A stretch of 64,000 nt of DNA from Prevotella ihumii (GTDB lineage: Bacteria > Bacteroidota > Bacteroidia > Bacteroidales > Bacteroidaceae). The stretch covers positions 2,585,466-2,649,465 of the forward strand of contig NZ_LT706987.1 in the NCBI RefSeq assembly GCF_900155655.1. Reading direction: 5' to 3'. The position numbers and the translations under genes are program-made. The notes below the pieces were generated by a model. That model had not been told where the DNA came from and did no database searches. It saw nothing but the letters and a program-made list of their open reading frames with translations. Position 1 is the stretch's first letter. Every line of letters begins with the position of its first letter. Shown here in pieces: positions 25,535 through 35,260 of this stretch.

Positions 25535-25680
25535 CGTTTCGAAGTCTATTTTTTACTGTTTAGAAGTTTATCTTTTACCTTTTCTAAGTCTACCTCTTGT
25601 CTTTTGAAGTTTATCTTGCATCTTTTTTAGCTTTATCTAAAATCTTTAAAAGTTGCATCTTGAACTTTCAAAGCTTTTAT
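25535..25680. repeat. Diverged 22-bp-period array
   Basis: Six units of about 22 bp, each with a core like AGAAGTTTATCTTTTACCT, AAGTCTACCTCTTGTCT or GAAGTTTATCTTGCATCT. The period matches the palindrome modules elsewhere, but the cores are not palindromic and the flanking boxes are not visible. Confidence 0.55.
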
Positions 25681-25711
25681 CAATGCCGATAGAGAGTTCG
25701 CTCTTTTTCAC

Positions 25712-25753
25712 CAAAAACCGAAAGACTTATGGTTTGTGTCTTTCGGTTTTGAT
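25712..25753 (-). terminator. apt terminator (bidirectional)
   Basis: ACCGAAAGAC and GTCTTTCGGT pair over an 11-base loop, with A and T runs on the two sides. It ends the mnmG-apt transcript. Confidence 0.8.
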
Positions 25754-25922
25754 GCTTTTATGTAGAAGTTTGGTTCTCTACTTTTGTAGTTCTAATAAAC
25801 TTACATTCGATGTTTTTGAACTTACATTTCGATGTGTTGCTTTTTATTGTTATTGATTTTCTGCGCTTCAGTTTGATGTTTTGCAGTTTTGGGTTCTATT
25901 TAAAGCAATTGAGCGAATAAGT

Positions 25923-26453
25923 TTAGAACTGGAGTAGGGAAGATATTTCAATATCTTTATCAAACTCATCGCGGCTATTAGGGAACTCTTCGTGCAATTC
26001 GATGATAAAGTTGCAGTACACCTTCTTTGGGTTGAACTTCTTTACGAGGTGACAAGCAGCCTTCATTGTTCCACCTGTAGCGAGCAAATCGTCGTGTAAG
26101 AGAACCACATCATCCTCGCTTATGGCATCTTTGTGGATTTCTATGGTATCTACACCATATTCTTTCTCATAGCTCTCTTGAACTGTCTCGCATGGAAGTT
26201 TACCAGGCTTGCGACAAAGTACGATGCCTGCGCCTAAGCGAAGTGCCAAAGCAGACGACATAACGAAGCCTCTACTTTCTATTCCCACAATCTTTGTGAT
26301 GCCTTTATCCTTGTATAGCTCATACATTTGGTTGGTTATCTCTTCCAAAGCTACAGGAGATTTAAACAAGGTGGTAACATCTCGGAAATTAACTCCCTTT
26401 ACTGGCCAATCTGGAATGCATCTAAGATGGTCGAGAAGTATTTTACTGTTCAT
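25923..26453 (-). CDS. apt: Adenine phosphoribosyltransferase
   Basis: This 176-residue purine salvage enzyme makes AMP from adenine and PRPP. The PRPP-binding motif is VVLLHDDLLATGGTMKAA, and the N-terminal IPDWPVKGVNFRDVTTLF and GIESRGFVMSSALALRLGAG are characteristic. It follows mnmG by 59 bp, and the gap contains a parS-like site. Confidence 0.97.
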   Translation of the reverse strand: MNSKILLDHLRCIPDWPVKGVNFRDVTTLFKSPVALEEITNQMYELYKDKGITKIVGIESRGFVMSSALALRLGAGIVLCRKPGKLPCETVQESYEKEYGVDTIEIHKDAISEDDVVLLHDDLLATGGTMKAACHLVKKFNPKKVYCNFIIELHEEFPNSRDEFDKDIEISSLLQF

Positions 26454-26487
26454 TTTCAGTTAGTTATATATTAAATGTTTTATTAAT

Positions 26488-26503
26488 TGTTTCACGTGGA
26501 ACG
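26488..26503. other. parS-like ParB binding site 2
   Basis: TGTTTCACGTGGAACG, with the same 14-base core as site 1, in the short apt-mnmG gap. Confidence 0.75.
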
Positions 26504-26512
26504 AAGTGTGTT

Positions 26513-28390
26513 TTATCGTCCCATAAGTACCAATAGGACGTTAATATCACTTGGGCTCACCCCTGGAATGCGGCTCGCTTGGGCGAGCGTCTCGGGCTGT
26601 ATGCGCTCCAACTTTTGACGACACTCTGTTGATAGGTCGTGAATGGACGCATAATCGAAGTGTCCTTTTATCTTTATATCCTCCAATCGGTGCATTTTTT
26701 CAGCAAAGGTGCGTTCGCGTTCGATGTATCCTTTGTATTTCATCTTTATTTCTGCAGCCTCTGTAATTTCATCTTTACGATTTGGAAGTTGCTCTATTAT
26801 CTCTTTTAGTGCGGGCAATTGCTTGGATAAGTTCATTAATCCGATGCCAGGGCGTGCTATTAGGTCTACTATCTTTGCAGTTCCGTGGAGTGGGGAACTG
26901 CCTATTGACTCCAAATAACCATTAATATGGTTCGGTTTCACCGCTGTTGTTTCGCATAAAGCAATGATTTTATCGATAGCCTCTTTCTTTTCTACCCACC
27001 AATCATAACGGTTGCGCTTTGCCACACCAAGATGGTAAGCCCGTTCGGTCAATCGAGCATCAGCATCATCTTGACGTAAGAGAATGCGATATTCAGCTCT
27101 TGAGGTAAACATACGGTACGGTTCGTCTACGCCCTTTGTTGTTAAATCGTCGATTAATACGCCAATATAACTCTCATCACGCTTCATTACGAAGGGTTCA
27201 GACCCACTACAAAGCAGCGCAGCGTTAATACCTGCCACCATTCCTTGACCTCCAGCCTCCTCGTAACCAGTCGTTCCGTTTACCTGTCCTGCAAAGAACA
27301 GACCCGAAATAATCTTCGATTCCAACGAAGGTTTCAGTTGAGTAGGGGCGAAATAATCGTATTCGATGGCATAACCGGGACGATAGATTTTGGCATCACG
27401 CAACGCAGGAATTTTATGAATAGCTTCGAGCTGAATTTCCCACGGCATACTTGACGAAAAACCATTAAGATACATTTCGTTCGTGTCCACCCCTTCAGGT
27501 TCGAGAAACAAAGGGTGCGTATTCTTGTCAGGAAATGTAACGAGCTTGGTTTCGATAGATGGGCAGTAACGAGGGCCTGTACTTTGGATTTGTCCGTTGA
27601 AAAGGGGAGAATCTGCTACCCCTTTGCGCAATATCTCGTGCGACTCTTCGTTGGTGGAACACGTCCAACAAGGCAATTGAGGTAATGCTCTGTGTGCTCC
27701 GAAGTAAGAAAACTGGTGATAATCTGTTTCCCCTGGTTGTTCCTCCATTTCATCGAAGTGAACCGAGCGTTTGTCTATGCGAACAGGCGTTCCCGTTTTC
27801 ATTCTGTCAGAACGTATGCCGTGACGTGTGATACTTTCAGCAAAGTGATGCACGGCAGGTTCGGCACATCGTCCACCCTCCACTTGTCGGCGACCGATGT
27901 GCATTAATCCGTTGAGGAAAGTTCCAGCTGTTATGATTACGGTACGGGCAAAGAGTTCAATGCCCCATATTGTTCTAACGCCTACGGCTTGATTGTTTTC
28001 AACGAAAAGTTCGTCCGCTTGGTCTTGAAAAATGTCAAGATTGTCGGTATGGTCTAAGTTTTTTTTCCATTCCCAAATAAACTTTTCGCGGTCGCACTGT
28101 GCACGTGGACTCCACACGGCAGGCCCTTTAGAGCGATTGAGCATACGGAATTGTATGGCTGTTGCATCGGTGATAAGTCCCATCTGACCACCGAGTGCAT
28201 CGATTTCACGAACAATCTGGCCTTTAGCAATTCCACCCACGGCAGGGTTACAGCTCATTTGTCCTATTTTGTTCATATCCATTGTTACGAGGCATACCTT
28301 TGCTCCAATATTTGCAGCAGCAGTTGCCGCCTCGCAACCAGCGTGTCCTCCGCCAATCACAAGTACATCATACTTGAACTTTATGCTCAT
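26513..28390 (-). CDS. mnmG: tRNA uridine-5-carboxymethylaminomethyl modification enzyme MnmG
   Basis: The 625-residue FAD protein works with MnmE to modify U34 of certain tRNAs. The FAD site is VLVIGGGHAGCEAATAAA at the N-terminus; CNPAVGGIAKGQIVREIDALGG and GTFLNGLMHIGRR are family hallmarks; GYEEAGGQGMVAGINAAL follows, and the C-terminal MnmE-binding domain ends RIPGVSPSDINVLLVLMGR. Genes of this family often lie near the replication origin, which fits the parS-like sites beside it. Confidence 0.98.
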   Translation of the reverse strand: MSIKFKYDVLVIGGGHAGCEAATAAANIGAKVCLVTMDMNKIGQMSCNPAVGGIAKGQIVREIDALGGQMGLITDATAIQFRMLNRSKGPAVWSPRAQCDREKFIWEWKKNLDHTDNLDIFQDQADELFVENNQAVGVRTIWGIELFARTVIITAGTFLNGLMHIGRRQVEGGRCAEPAVHHFAESITRHGIRSDRMKTGTPVRIDKRSVHFDEMEEQPGETDYHQFSYFGAHRALPQLPCWTCSTNEESHEILRKGVADSPLFNGQIQSTGPRYCPSIETKLVTFPDKNTHPLFLEPEGVDTNEMYLNGFSSSMPWEIQLEAIHKIPALRDAKIYRPGYAIEYDYFAPTQLKPSLESKIISGLFFAGQVNGTTGYEEAGGQGMVAGINAALLCSGSEPFVMKRDESYIGVLIDDLTTKGVDEPYRMFTSRAEYRILLRQDDADARLTERAYHLGVAKRNRYDWWVEKKEAIDKIIALCETTAVKPNHINGYLESIGSSPLHGTAKIVDLIARPGIGLMNLSKQLPALKEIIEQLPNRKDEITEAAEIKMKYKGYIERERTFAEKMHRLEDIKIKGHFDYASIHDLSTECRQKLERIQPETLAQASRIPGVSPSDINVLLVLMGR

Positions 28391-28407
28391 TCTTCTCTAT
28401 TTTTTGG

Positions 28408-28415
28408 CAAAAGTA
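28408..28415 (-). promoter_or_regulatory. -7 box of the mnmG promoter
   Basis: On the minus strand TACTTTTG matches TAnnTTTG, 18 bp before the mnmG ATG. Confidence 0.5.
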
Positions 28416-28687
28416 AGAAATTTAATTGAATAACCGATGCACTTTTAATATATATTGTGTGTTTTGTTGTTCAATTATGTTTTTGGCTATTTGTTTTGTC
28501 GTAATTGCTCTTTAGGGTACTCATTTTTAAGTTTTGCATATTATGTTTTGTTTCGGTATAATTATGCTAATAGATGAATATAACTTCTGTTTTGGGAAAC
28601 AGCATTTTAACTTTTAAATTAGCAAGATAGAGTGTATAAAAAGAGTATATATATCTAAAAAGTTTAAATATTGCATTTTTGATTTCC

Positions 28688-28816
28688 CAAAGTTGAACTT
28701 TGAATGTGCCAAAGTTCAACTTTGACCCTACCAAACATATATGTTTCACCCTTCCAAAGTTCAACTTTAAGCGCTTGTTTTTGGTTGAATGGTTTGATTA
28801 AATGTTCTTTATTTTA
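28688..28816. repeat. Palindrome array module, copy 4
   Basis: Boxes at 28688-28702 (CAAAGTTGAACTTTG), 28710-28724 (CAAAGTTCAACTTTG), 28733-28746 (AAACATATATGTTT) and 28755-28769. A weak right flank (ATGTTCTTTATTTTAC) ends near 28816. This copy lies between divergent genes. Confidence 0.8.
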
Positions 28817-29382
28817 CTTTAAACTGTAGTTGTTTATTGCACAATATTTGTTTTTTCGTTGTAAATATTTAGAAATCAAGTAGATATAATTGCACGCTCA
28901 AAACGCTCGTATTTGCAAGCAAAGTGCACTTTGGTTCTAAATATGAGAAATATGAGGTGGGTATTTAACACGATTTGTATTCATTAACTATTTATTCTAA
29001 ATAATGGTATTGTCTTTTTGAATATTTATTATCGTTCGTCAATTAGTGCTTGCTGCCCCCTCTTATTTGTTGTATTAGGTTCTAAAAATTAGTCTGTTCT
29101 ACTATCTTTTTGATAGTATTCCTTTCCTATTGCTTATCTGTTTCAGCTCAAATTGTGTTTTTATAGCAATAAGTAGGTATTTTCTCTTATCAAAACGATT
29201 AAATACCAATTGTATAATAGATGTGCCTTGATTTTATAATTTGTTTACTTTTTAGCTTGTTTTTTCTATTTATTGTGTGTCTAAGTTGCCTTGCAGCTAT
29301 CAAATTACCGATATGTCTTGTTTAGACACTGTCAATATTACTTATTTATGATGACTTTTGTGTTTGTTTTTCATTAAAAATC

Positions 29383-29413
29383 TTTGCTTAATAATTAAAA
29401 TATAGTAAATTTG
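29383..29413 (+). promoter_or_regulatory. Promoter of sdhCAB
   Basis: TTTG (29383-29386), 19 bp, then TAAATTTG (29406-29413): a full match to the Bacteroidetes -33/-7 pattern. It leaves a leader of about 140 nt before sdhC. Confidence 0.75.
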
Positions 29414-29557
29414 CATCGCACTGTGGGCTATCAAAATACCAACAAATGAGTATTTGAAAGTGAAAAATCACTAAAAGCGATATGCCTATTGCGGCTCTGT
29501 GAAATGCGCTCGGAAAATTAATTCTAACAGTTTAAATATTTAAAAAATCAAACATTT

Positions 29558-30244
29558 ATGTGGTTAATCAATTCTTCTATTGGTAGAAAAGTTGTGATGT
29601 CTGTTACAGGTATTGCGCTTATTCTATTCCTGACATTCCACATGTCGATGAATATTGTTGCTTTGTTCTCTGGCGAGGCATACAATATGATTTGTGAATT
29701 CTTAGGTGCCAACTGGTATGCAGTTGTAGCAACAGTGGGTCTCGGTGCGCTTACCGTAGCTCATATTGTTTATGCTTTCATTCTTACGGCACAGAATCGC
29801 AGAGCGCGTGGTAGTGAGCGTTACGCTGTAAACGGCTCAAGTCCTAAGGTGGAATGGGCATCTAAGAACATGCTTGTCTTGGGTATCATTATCCTTTTGG
29901 GTATGTTGCTCCACTTGTTCAATTTCTGGTACAATATGATGTTTGCCGAACTTATGCACATCGAGATGCAGTTTGCACCATCTGATGGTTTCTCTTACAT
30001 CAAGGAAACATTTGCTAATCCTGTCTTTGTAGTGCTCTACATTGTATGGCTTTGTGCTATCTGGTTCCACCTTTCACATGGTTTTTGGTCAGCAATGCAG
30101 ACAGTTGGTGTGAATGGTAAGGTATGGTTTAACCGTTGGAAGATGATAGGTTTGGTTTACACCTCTCTTCTTATGTTAGGTTTCCTCGTTGTTGTACTCG
30201 CATTTGCATTTGGTTGCGCACCAAGCCTTTGTTGTGCAGCTTAA
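29558..30244 (+). CDS. sdhC: Succinate dehydrogenase/fumarate reductase cytochrome b subunit
   Basis: This 228-residue membrane anchor of the diheme b558 type has five helices, and the conserved histidines lie in helices (FLTFHMSMNIVAL, TVAHIVYAF, MLLHLFNFWYN, IWFHLSHGFWSAMQ). It anchors the flavoprotein and iron-sulfur subunits and links them to the menaquinone pool. In Bacteroidetes the enzyme mainly reduces fumarate during anaerobic growth. First gene of sdhCAB. Confidence 0.95.
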   Translation: MWLINSSIGRKVVMSVTGIALILFLTFHMSMNIVALFSGEAYNMICEFLGANWYAVVATVGLGALTVAHIVYAFILTAQNRRARGSERYAVNGSSPKVEWASKNMLVLGIIILLGMLLHLFNFWYNMMFAELMHIEMQFAPSDGFSYIKETFANPVFVVLYIVWLCAIWFHLSHGFWSAMQTVGVNGKVWFNRWKMIGLVYTSLLMLGFLVVVLAFAFGCAPSLCCAA

Positions 30245-30271
30245 TTCATAATATTAGAAAGATACAAGATT

Positions 30272-32254
30272 ATGGCTAAAATATTAGATTCTAAAATTCC
30301 TGCAGGACCAGTAGCTGAGAAGTGGACTAACTATAAGGCACATCAGCGTTTGGTTAACCCAAAGAATAAATTGAAGCTCGATGTTATCGTTGTTGGTACA
30401 GGTTTGGCTGGTGCAAGTGCGGCAGCATCACTCGGCGAAATGGGCTTCACTGTTTACAATTTCTGTATTCAGGACTCACCACGTCGTGCACACTCTATCG
30501 CTGCACAAGGTGGTATCAATGCTGCAAAGAACTATCAAAACGATGGCGACTCTATCTATCGTTTGTTCTACGACACTGTAAAGGGTGGTGACTACCGTGC
30601 TCGCGAAGCAAATGTTTACCGCTTGGCTGAGGTGGCTAATGACATCATCGACCAATGCGTGGCTCAAGGCGTTCCTTTCGCACGCGAATATGGTGGTATG
30701 TTGGCTAACCGTTCGTTCGGTGGTGCACAGGTATCACGTACCTTTTATGCTAAGGGACAGACCGGTCAGCAGCTTTTGCTCGGTGCATACTCTGCCCTCA
30801 GTAAGCAGATAAATGATGGTCGTGTTAAGCTATATACACGCTACGAAATGGAAGACGTTGTTATCGTTGACGACCACGCTCGTGGTATCATTGCTAAGAA
30901 CCTTATAACAGGTAAGCTCGAACGCTTCTCTGCTAACGCAGTAGTTATCGCTACTGGTGGTTATGGCAATGCTTACTTCCTTTCTACAAATGCTATGGGT
31001 TGTAACTGTACAGCAGCTGTTCAGTGCTATCGTAAGGGAGCTTACTTTGCTAACCCTGCTTACGTTCAAATTCACCCTACATGTATTCCTGTACACGGTG
31101 ACAAGCAGTCAAAGCTCACATTGATGTCGGAATCATTGCGTAACGATGGTCGTATTTGGGTACCAAAGAACATCGAAGATGCTAAGGCTTTGCAGGCAGG
31201 AACTAAGAAAGGCTCTGACATTCCTGAGGAAGAACGCGACTACTATTTGGAACGTCGTTACCCTGCATTTGGTAACCTCGTACCTCGTGACGTGGCTTCA
31301 CGTGCTGCTAAGGAGCGTTGCGACCACGGATTCGGTGTAAATAATACTGGTTTGGCTGTATTCCTCGACTTCTCTGAAAGTATCAACCGCCTCGGTATCG
31401 ATGTTATTCGTCAGCGTTATGGCAACCTCTTTGATATGTACGAAGAGATTACAGACGTTAATCCAGGCGAATTGGCAAAGGAAATCAATGGTGTTAAATA
31501 TTACAATCCAATGATGATTTACCCAGCTATCCACTACACAATGGGTGGAATTTGGGTAGACTACGAATTGCAGACCACTATCAAGGGTCTCTTCGCAATC
31601 GGTGAATGCAACTTCTCTGACCACGGTGCTAACCGCTTGGGTGCATCTGCATTGATGCAAGGTTTGGCTGATGGTTACTTCGTATTGCCTTACACCATTC
31701 AGAACTACTTGGCTGACCAAAGTCTTTGGGCAAAGGTTTCAACCGACCACCCAGAGTTTGTTAAGGCAGAAAAGGGCGTTCAGGACGAAATCGACCGCTT
31801 GATGAACATTAAGGGTAAGCGCAGTGTTGACTCAATTCACAAGGAGTTTGGTCGCATTATGTGGGATTACGTTGGTATGGGACGTACTGCTGAGGGCTTG
31901 AAGACAGGTTTGGAAAAGATGAAGGAAATCCGTAAGGAGTTCGAAACCAACCTCTTTATTCCTGGAAGCAAGGAAGGTTTGAATGTTGAACTTGATAAGG
32001 CTATCCACCTCCGCGACTTTATTACGATGGGTCAGCTCGTAGCTTACGATGCACTATCTCGTAATGAGAGCTGTGGTGGTCACTTCCGTGAAGAGTACCA
32101 AACTGAAGAAGGCGAAGCTAAACGCGACGACGAAAACTTCTTCTACGTGGGTTGTTGGGAGTATCAGGGTAGCGATACTGTTGCACCTGAGCTTATCAAA
32201 GAGCTACTCGAATACGAGGCTATTAAGGTACAAACACGTAACTACAAGAACTAA
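30272..32254 (+). CDS. sdhA: Succinate dehydrogenase/fumarate reductase flavoprotein subunit
   Basis: The 660-residue catalytic subunit interconverts fumarate and succinate. The N-terminal FAD motif is [19 protein letters not shown]; the covalent FAD histidine lies in [37 protein letters not shown] and [15 protein letters not shown] are active-site and FAD-binding segments. Its length fits the Bacteroidetes/epsilon type. It is 27 bp after sdhC. Confidence 0.97.
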   Translation: MAKILDSKIPAGPVAEKWTNYKAHQRLVNPKNKLKLDVIVVGTGLAGASAAASLGEMGFTVYNFCIQDSPRRAHSIAAQGGINAAKNYQNDGDSIYRLFYDTVKGGDYRAREANVYRLAEVANDIIDQCVAQGVPFAREYGGMLANRSFGGAQVSRTFYAKGQTGQQLLLGAYSALSKQINDGRVKLYTRYEMEDVVIVDDHARGIIAKNLITGKLERFSANAVVIATGGYGNAYFLSTNAMGCNCTAAVQCYRKGAYFANPAYVQIHPTCIPVHGDKQSKLTLMSESLRNDGRIWVPKNIEDAKALQAGTKKGSDIPEEERDYYLERRYPAFGNLVPRDVASRAAKERCDHGFGVNNTGLAVFLDFSESINRLGIDVIRQRYGNLFDMYEEITDVNPGELAKEINGVKYYNPMMIYPAIHYTMGGIWVDYELQTTIKGLFAIGECNFSDHGANRLGASALMQGLADGYFVLPYTIQNYLADQSLWAKVSTDHPEFVKAEKGVQDEIDRLMNIKGKRSVDSIHKEFGRIMWDYVGMGRTAEGLKTGLEKMKEIRKEFETNLFIPGSKEGLNVELDKAIHLRDFITMGQLVAYDALSRNESCGGHFREEYQTEEGEAKRDDENFFYVGCWEYQGSDTVAPELIKELLEYEAIKVQTRNYKN

Positions 32255-32291
32255 TCAACAGGGTTACAAACATTAAAAAGTAAATTCGAAA

Positions 32292-33047
32292 ATGGAGAAA
32301 AATATAAGTTTCACACTTAAAGTTTGGCGTCAGAACGGTCCTACAGCTAAGGGTTATTTTGACACATTTGAGATGAAAGACATCCCTGGCGATACTTCTT
32401 TCCTTGAGATGTTGGATATTCTCAACGAGCAATTGATAGAAGACGGTAAAGAACCATTCGTGTTTGATCACGACTGTCGTGAAGGTATCTGCGGTATGTG
32501 TTCACTCTATATCAACGGTCACCCACACGGACCAGCAACAGGAGCTACTACTTGCCAGTTGTATATGCGCCGTTTCAACGATGGCGATGTAATTACAGTT
32601 GAGCCTTGGCGTTCTGCTGCCTTCCCTGTAATCAAGGATTGTATGGTAGACCGTGGATCGTTCGACAAGATTATTCAGGCTGGTGGTTACACAAGCATTC
32701 GTACAGGACAGCCACAAGATGCAAATGCTATCCTTATTCCTAAGGAAGATGCTGACGAAGCTATGGACTGTGCTACTTGTATCGGTTGTGGTGCGTGTGT
32801 TGCAGCTTGTAAGAACGGTTCGGCTATGTTGTTCCTTTCGTCTAAGGTAAGCCAGTTGGCACTCCTCCCACAAGGTAAGCCAGAGGCTGCTAAGCGTGCT
32901 AAGGCAATGATTATGAAGATGGAAGAGCTCGGCTTCGGTAACTGTACCAACACTCGTGCGTGCGAAGCAGAATGTCCAAAGAACGAGTCTATTGCTAACA
33001 TCGCTCGTTTGAACCGTGAGTTCATTAAAGCTAAGTTGGCTGACTAA
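32292..33047 (+). CDS. sdhB: Succinate dehydrogenase/fumarate reductase iron-sulfur subunit
   Basis: The 251-residue electron-transfer subunit has an N-terminal 2Fe-2S ferredoxin domain with CREGICGMC and the later Cys of GATTC. The C-terminal domain has [15 protein letters not shown] and [13 protein letters not shown] for the other clusters. It passes electrons between the SdhC hemes and the SdhA flavin. It ends the operon before a strong terminator. Confidence 0.97.
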   Translation: MEKNISFTLKVWRQNGPTAKGYFDTFEMKDIPGDTSFLEMLDILNEQLIEDGKEPFVFDHDCREGICGMCSLYINGHPHGPATGATTCQLYMRRFNDGDVITVEPWRSAAFPVIKDCMVDRGSFDKIIQAGGYTSIRTGQPQDANAILIPKEDADEAMDCATCIGCGACVAACKNGSAMLFLSSKVSQLALLPQGKPEAAKRAKAMIMKMEELGFGNCTNTRACEAECPKNESIANIARLNREFIKAKLAD

Positions 33048-33103
33048 TCGCCCGTAAAGATTGACAAAATGAGCCTCCCATAGGCTTATCTATACTTGTT
33101 TGA

Positions 33104-33145
33104 AGCCTCACAATGCGTAAATTGCGTATTGTGAGGCTTTTTTTT
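33104..33145 (+). terminator. sdhCAB terminator
   Basis: AGCCTCACAATGCG pairs with CGTATTGTGAGGCT, followed by eight T. Confidence 0.9.
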
Positions 33146-33228
33146 GTAACGTTACCCCCTATTGTTTATCCCGTTTAGATATACACCTAAATTCAGTGCT
33201 TATTTTAGGGCTAACCCTTTGTTTTTTT

Positions 33229-33458
33229 ATTGTTCTATTCTTTACCACTCTATCTTTCGAAACTAAGACATCTATCTTTGGCGTGCAAAACATATATGTT
33301 TGGCATTGTCAAAGTTCAACTTTGGGAGGGTAAAACATATATGTTTGACCACCCCAAACATATATGTTTTGTAACGACTTTCTAATCGTTTGATTTTCAA
33401 AAGGTTATACGTTCTGTTTTTTGCTCTTTGCCTTTTGCGTGTATTGTTCTATTTTTCC
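33229..33458. repeat. Palindrome array module, copy 5
   Basis: Opposite orientation to copies 2, 7, 8 and 9: flanks ATTGTTCTATTCTTTA (33229-33244) and ATTGTTCTATTTTTCC (33443-33458). Boxes lie near 33264-33280 (diverged), 33288-33301, 33310-33324 (CAAAGTTCAACTTTG), 33333-33346 and 33356-33369. Confidence 0.85.
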
Positions 33459-33544
33459 TTTTCTCAAAAATACTGATGTTGCCCTTTTTAGTTGGTTTCT
33501 TGTTGCTTTTTCGTTTTTGTTTTGGGGTTTATAGCAATGCTTTT

Positions 33545-33941
33545 GAACCCAAATCGGCAGTTATACTTCTTCGAGATTTGCGCGCTTATTTTGAGCTATT
33601 TTTGGTTGTTTTTGAAGACGTTTAGCGAGCTAAACAACTGAAAAAACAAACGAAAAGAGCCAAAATAAGGTGCAAAGACGAAGAAAAGCATAACATCTAA
33701 ACGCTTTAAGGCTGGTTCTATAAATTACCACCGCATATCGTCATTAAATTTTTATGAAATACGTTTTGTTATCTTTTGGCTTCTTTTTGAGGTCAAAATG
33801 TAAGTTCGTTCAGTCGTGTAGCTCGCTACACTCCTTCGCTCTCTTGCATTTTGATCTCAAAAATAAGCTCAAAATCTAACAAAGCTAATTTATAGAACCA
33901 GCCTTAAAAAACCTTTGCGGGCTACTGACCGATTTGGGTTG
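33545..33941 (+). repeat. MITE-2 copy B, interrupted by MITE-1
   Basis: Ends are AACCCAAATCGGCAG and CTGACCGATTTGGGTT. The left arm matches copy D almost base for base up to CATCTAAACGCTTTAA, where MITE-1 copy 2 interrupts it. A hairpin GTTTAGCGAGCTAAAC lies at 33620-33635. Confidence 0.8.
33710..33903 (-). mobile_element. MITE-1 copy 2 (194 bp), inside MITE-2
   Basis: Inverted relative to copies 1 and 3, same length, flanked by TTAA on both sides (33706-33709 and 33904-33907), a 4-bp target duplication. The internal hairpin is at 33816-33831. Confidence 0.9.
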
Positions 33942-33983
33942 AATAGCCGAAACTATTAATAATCAACAAAAAAGATACTAATA

Positions 33984-34015
33984 TTTGGCACTTTTTCTTT
34001 AAATTATTAATTTTG
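33984..34015 (+). promoter_or_regulatory. Promoter of the GNAT-like gene
   Basis: TTTG (33984-33987), 20 bp, TAATTTTG (34008-34015). The start codon follows 41 bp later. Confidence 0.7.
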
Positions 34016-34056
34016 TACGTTTAAAGTAGAGTATTAAAATAGAAAATATACATATA

Positions 34057-35202
34057 ATGTCAGCAGTACATATACAAAAGGTAGAGGGAAAGAACGATTT
34101 AAAATCGTTTATCGAATTTCATTACGACCTCTATGAAAACAATCCATACGATGTGCCAAAGTTTTACAGCGATGAGTGGAATGTACTCTCGAAAGATAAG
34201 AATGCGGCCTTTGAATTTTGCGAAGCCGAGTATTTTTTAGCCATCAAAGATGACAAGGTGGTGGGACGTGTGGCAGCCATTATTAATCATAAGGCTAATC
34301 AGAAATGGGAGCGCAAGGAAGTACGCTTTGGTTGGATCGACTTTGTTGATGATATTGAGGTGTCTACTGCATTGCTCGATGCTGTGGCCAACTATGGCCG
34401 TTCAAAAGGTATGGAGCATATAGTTGGCCCTTTGGGCTTTACGGATATGGATCCTGAGGGAATGCTAATAATGGGTTTCGACCGATTGAGCACCATTGCT
34501 ACCAATTACAACTACGATTATTACCCTCAACATTTTGAGCAGATGGGTGGTTGGGAAAAGGATATAGACTATGTAGAATATATCATCAATGTGCCCGATG
34601 CTATTCCTCCAAAGCTTGCTAAGCTATCAGAAATGATACAAAAGCGATATAATCTGCACATCAAAAAGCTTACAAAGAAAGACATTTTTGAGGGAGGATA
34701 TGGCAGAAAGATTTTCAAGCTTATCAACGATACGTACAAAGACTTGTATGGCTTTTCTGAGCTTACTGATAAGCAGATAGACCAATACATTGCTCAATAT
34801 TTCCCATTGGCTAATTTAGAGTTTATCACCGTTATAGAAGATGGCAATAAAGACAACCAAATAGCGGGTATGGGTATCACTATACCATCATTAAGCCGTG
34901 CTTTGCAGAAGTGTCGCAAGGGACGCTTGTTGCCTTTTGGGTGGTGGCACGTATTGCGCGCTATCAAGTTTACTAAGACCGAAGGTGTCGACTTGTTGCT
35001 TTTAGGCTTCTTGCCCGAATATCGTAGCAAGGGGGCAAATGCGCTATTGTTTTACGATTTAATCCCAAGATATATTAAGCACGGCATTAAATGGGGTGAA
35101 AGCCAAGTAGAGATGGAGACCAATGAGGGGGTACAAAGTCAATGGGAAATGTTTGATACGACCAATCATAAGCGTCGCAGATGCTATAAAAAAGCATTGT
35201 AA
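34057..35202 (+). CDS. GNAT-superfamily-like protein
   Basis: The 381 residues resemble the conserved Bacteroidetes proteins annotated as GNAT acetyltransferases. The N-terminal half has FIEFHYDLYENNPYDVPKF and EYFLAIKDDKVVGRVAAIIN, a beta strand pair typical of GNAT folds, then VRFGWIDFVDD and GPLGFTDMDPEGML. The C-terminal half (LLLLGFLPEYRSKGANALLF) looks like an acetyl-CoA-binding strand and loop. The acceptor is unknown. It sits 58 bp before parE and may be co-transcribed. Confidence 0.7.
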   Translation: MSAVHIQKVEGKNDLKSFIEFHYDLYENNPYDVPKFYSDEWNVLSKDKNAAFEFCEAEYFLAIKDDKVVGRVAAIINHKANQKWERKEVRFGWIDFVDDIEVSTALLDAVANYGRSKGMEHIVGPLGFTDMDPEGMLIMGFDRLSTIATNYNYDYYPQHFEQMGGWEKDIDYVEYIINVPDAIPPKLAKLSEMIQKRYNLHIKKLTKKDIFEGGYGRKIFKLINDTYKDLYGFSELTDKQIDQYIAQYFPLANLEFITVIEDGNKDNQIAGMGITIPSLSRALQKCRKGRLLPFGWWHVLRAIKFTKTEGVDLLLLGFLPEYRSKGANALLFYDLIPRYIKHGIKWGESQVEMETNEGVQSQWEMFDTTNHKRRRCYKKAL

Positions 35203-35260
35203 CCATCATCTTGTTTGCTTGGAAGACGAGCAAGAAACATCGTAGAACTAAAACGTAAAT

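Larger units (their letters stand above)
28391..29557. other. 1.17-kb divergent intergenic region (mnmG / sdhC)
   Basis: A very AT-rich gap between two divergent operons. It holds the mnmG -7 box, palindrome module copy 4 and the sdhC promoter. I found no credible gene; short frames run through the repeats. The stretch 28820-29380 shows nothing I can name. Confidence 0.6.

Noticed and set aside
28567..28764. Open frame of 65 codons on the minus strand
   Set aside because: Consists mainly of palindrome module copy 4 and AT-rich flanks.
33428..33625. Open frame of 65 codons before the GNAT-like gene
   Set aside because: It begins at the end of a palindrome module and ends inside MITE-2 copy B; repeat-derived.
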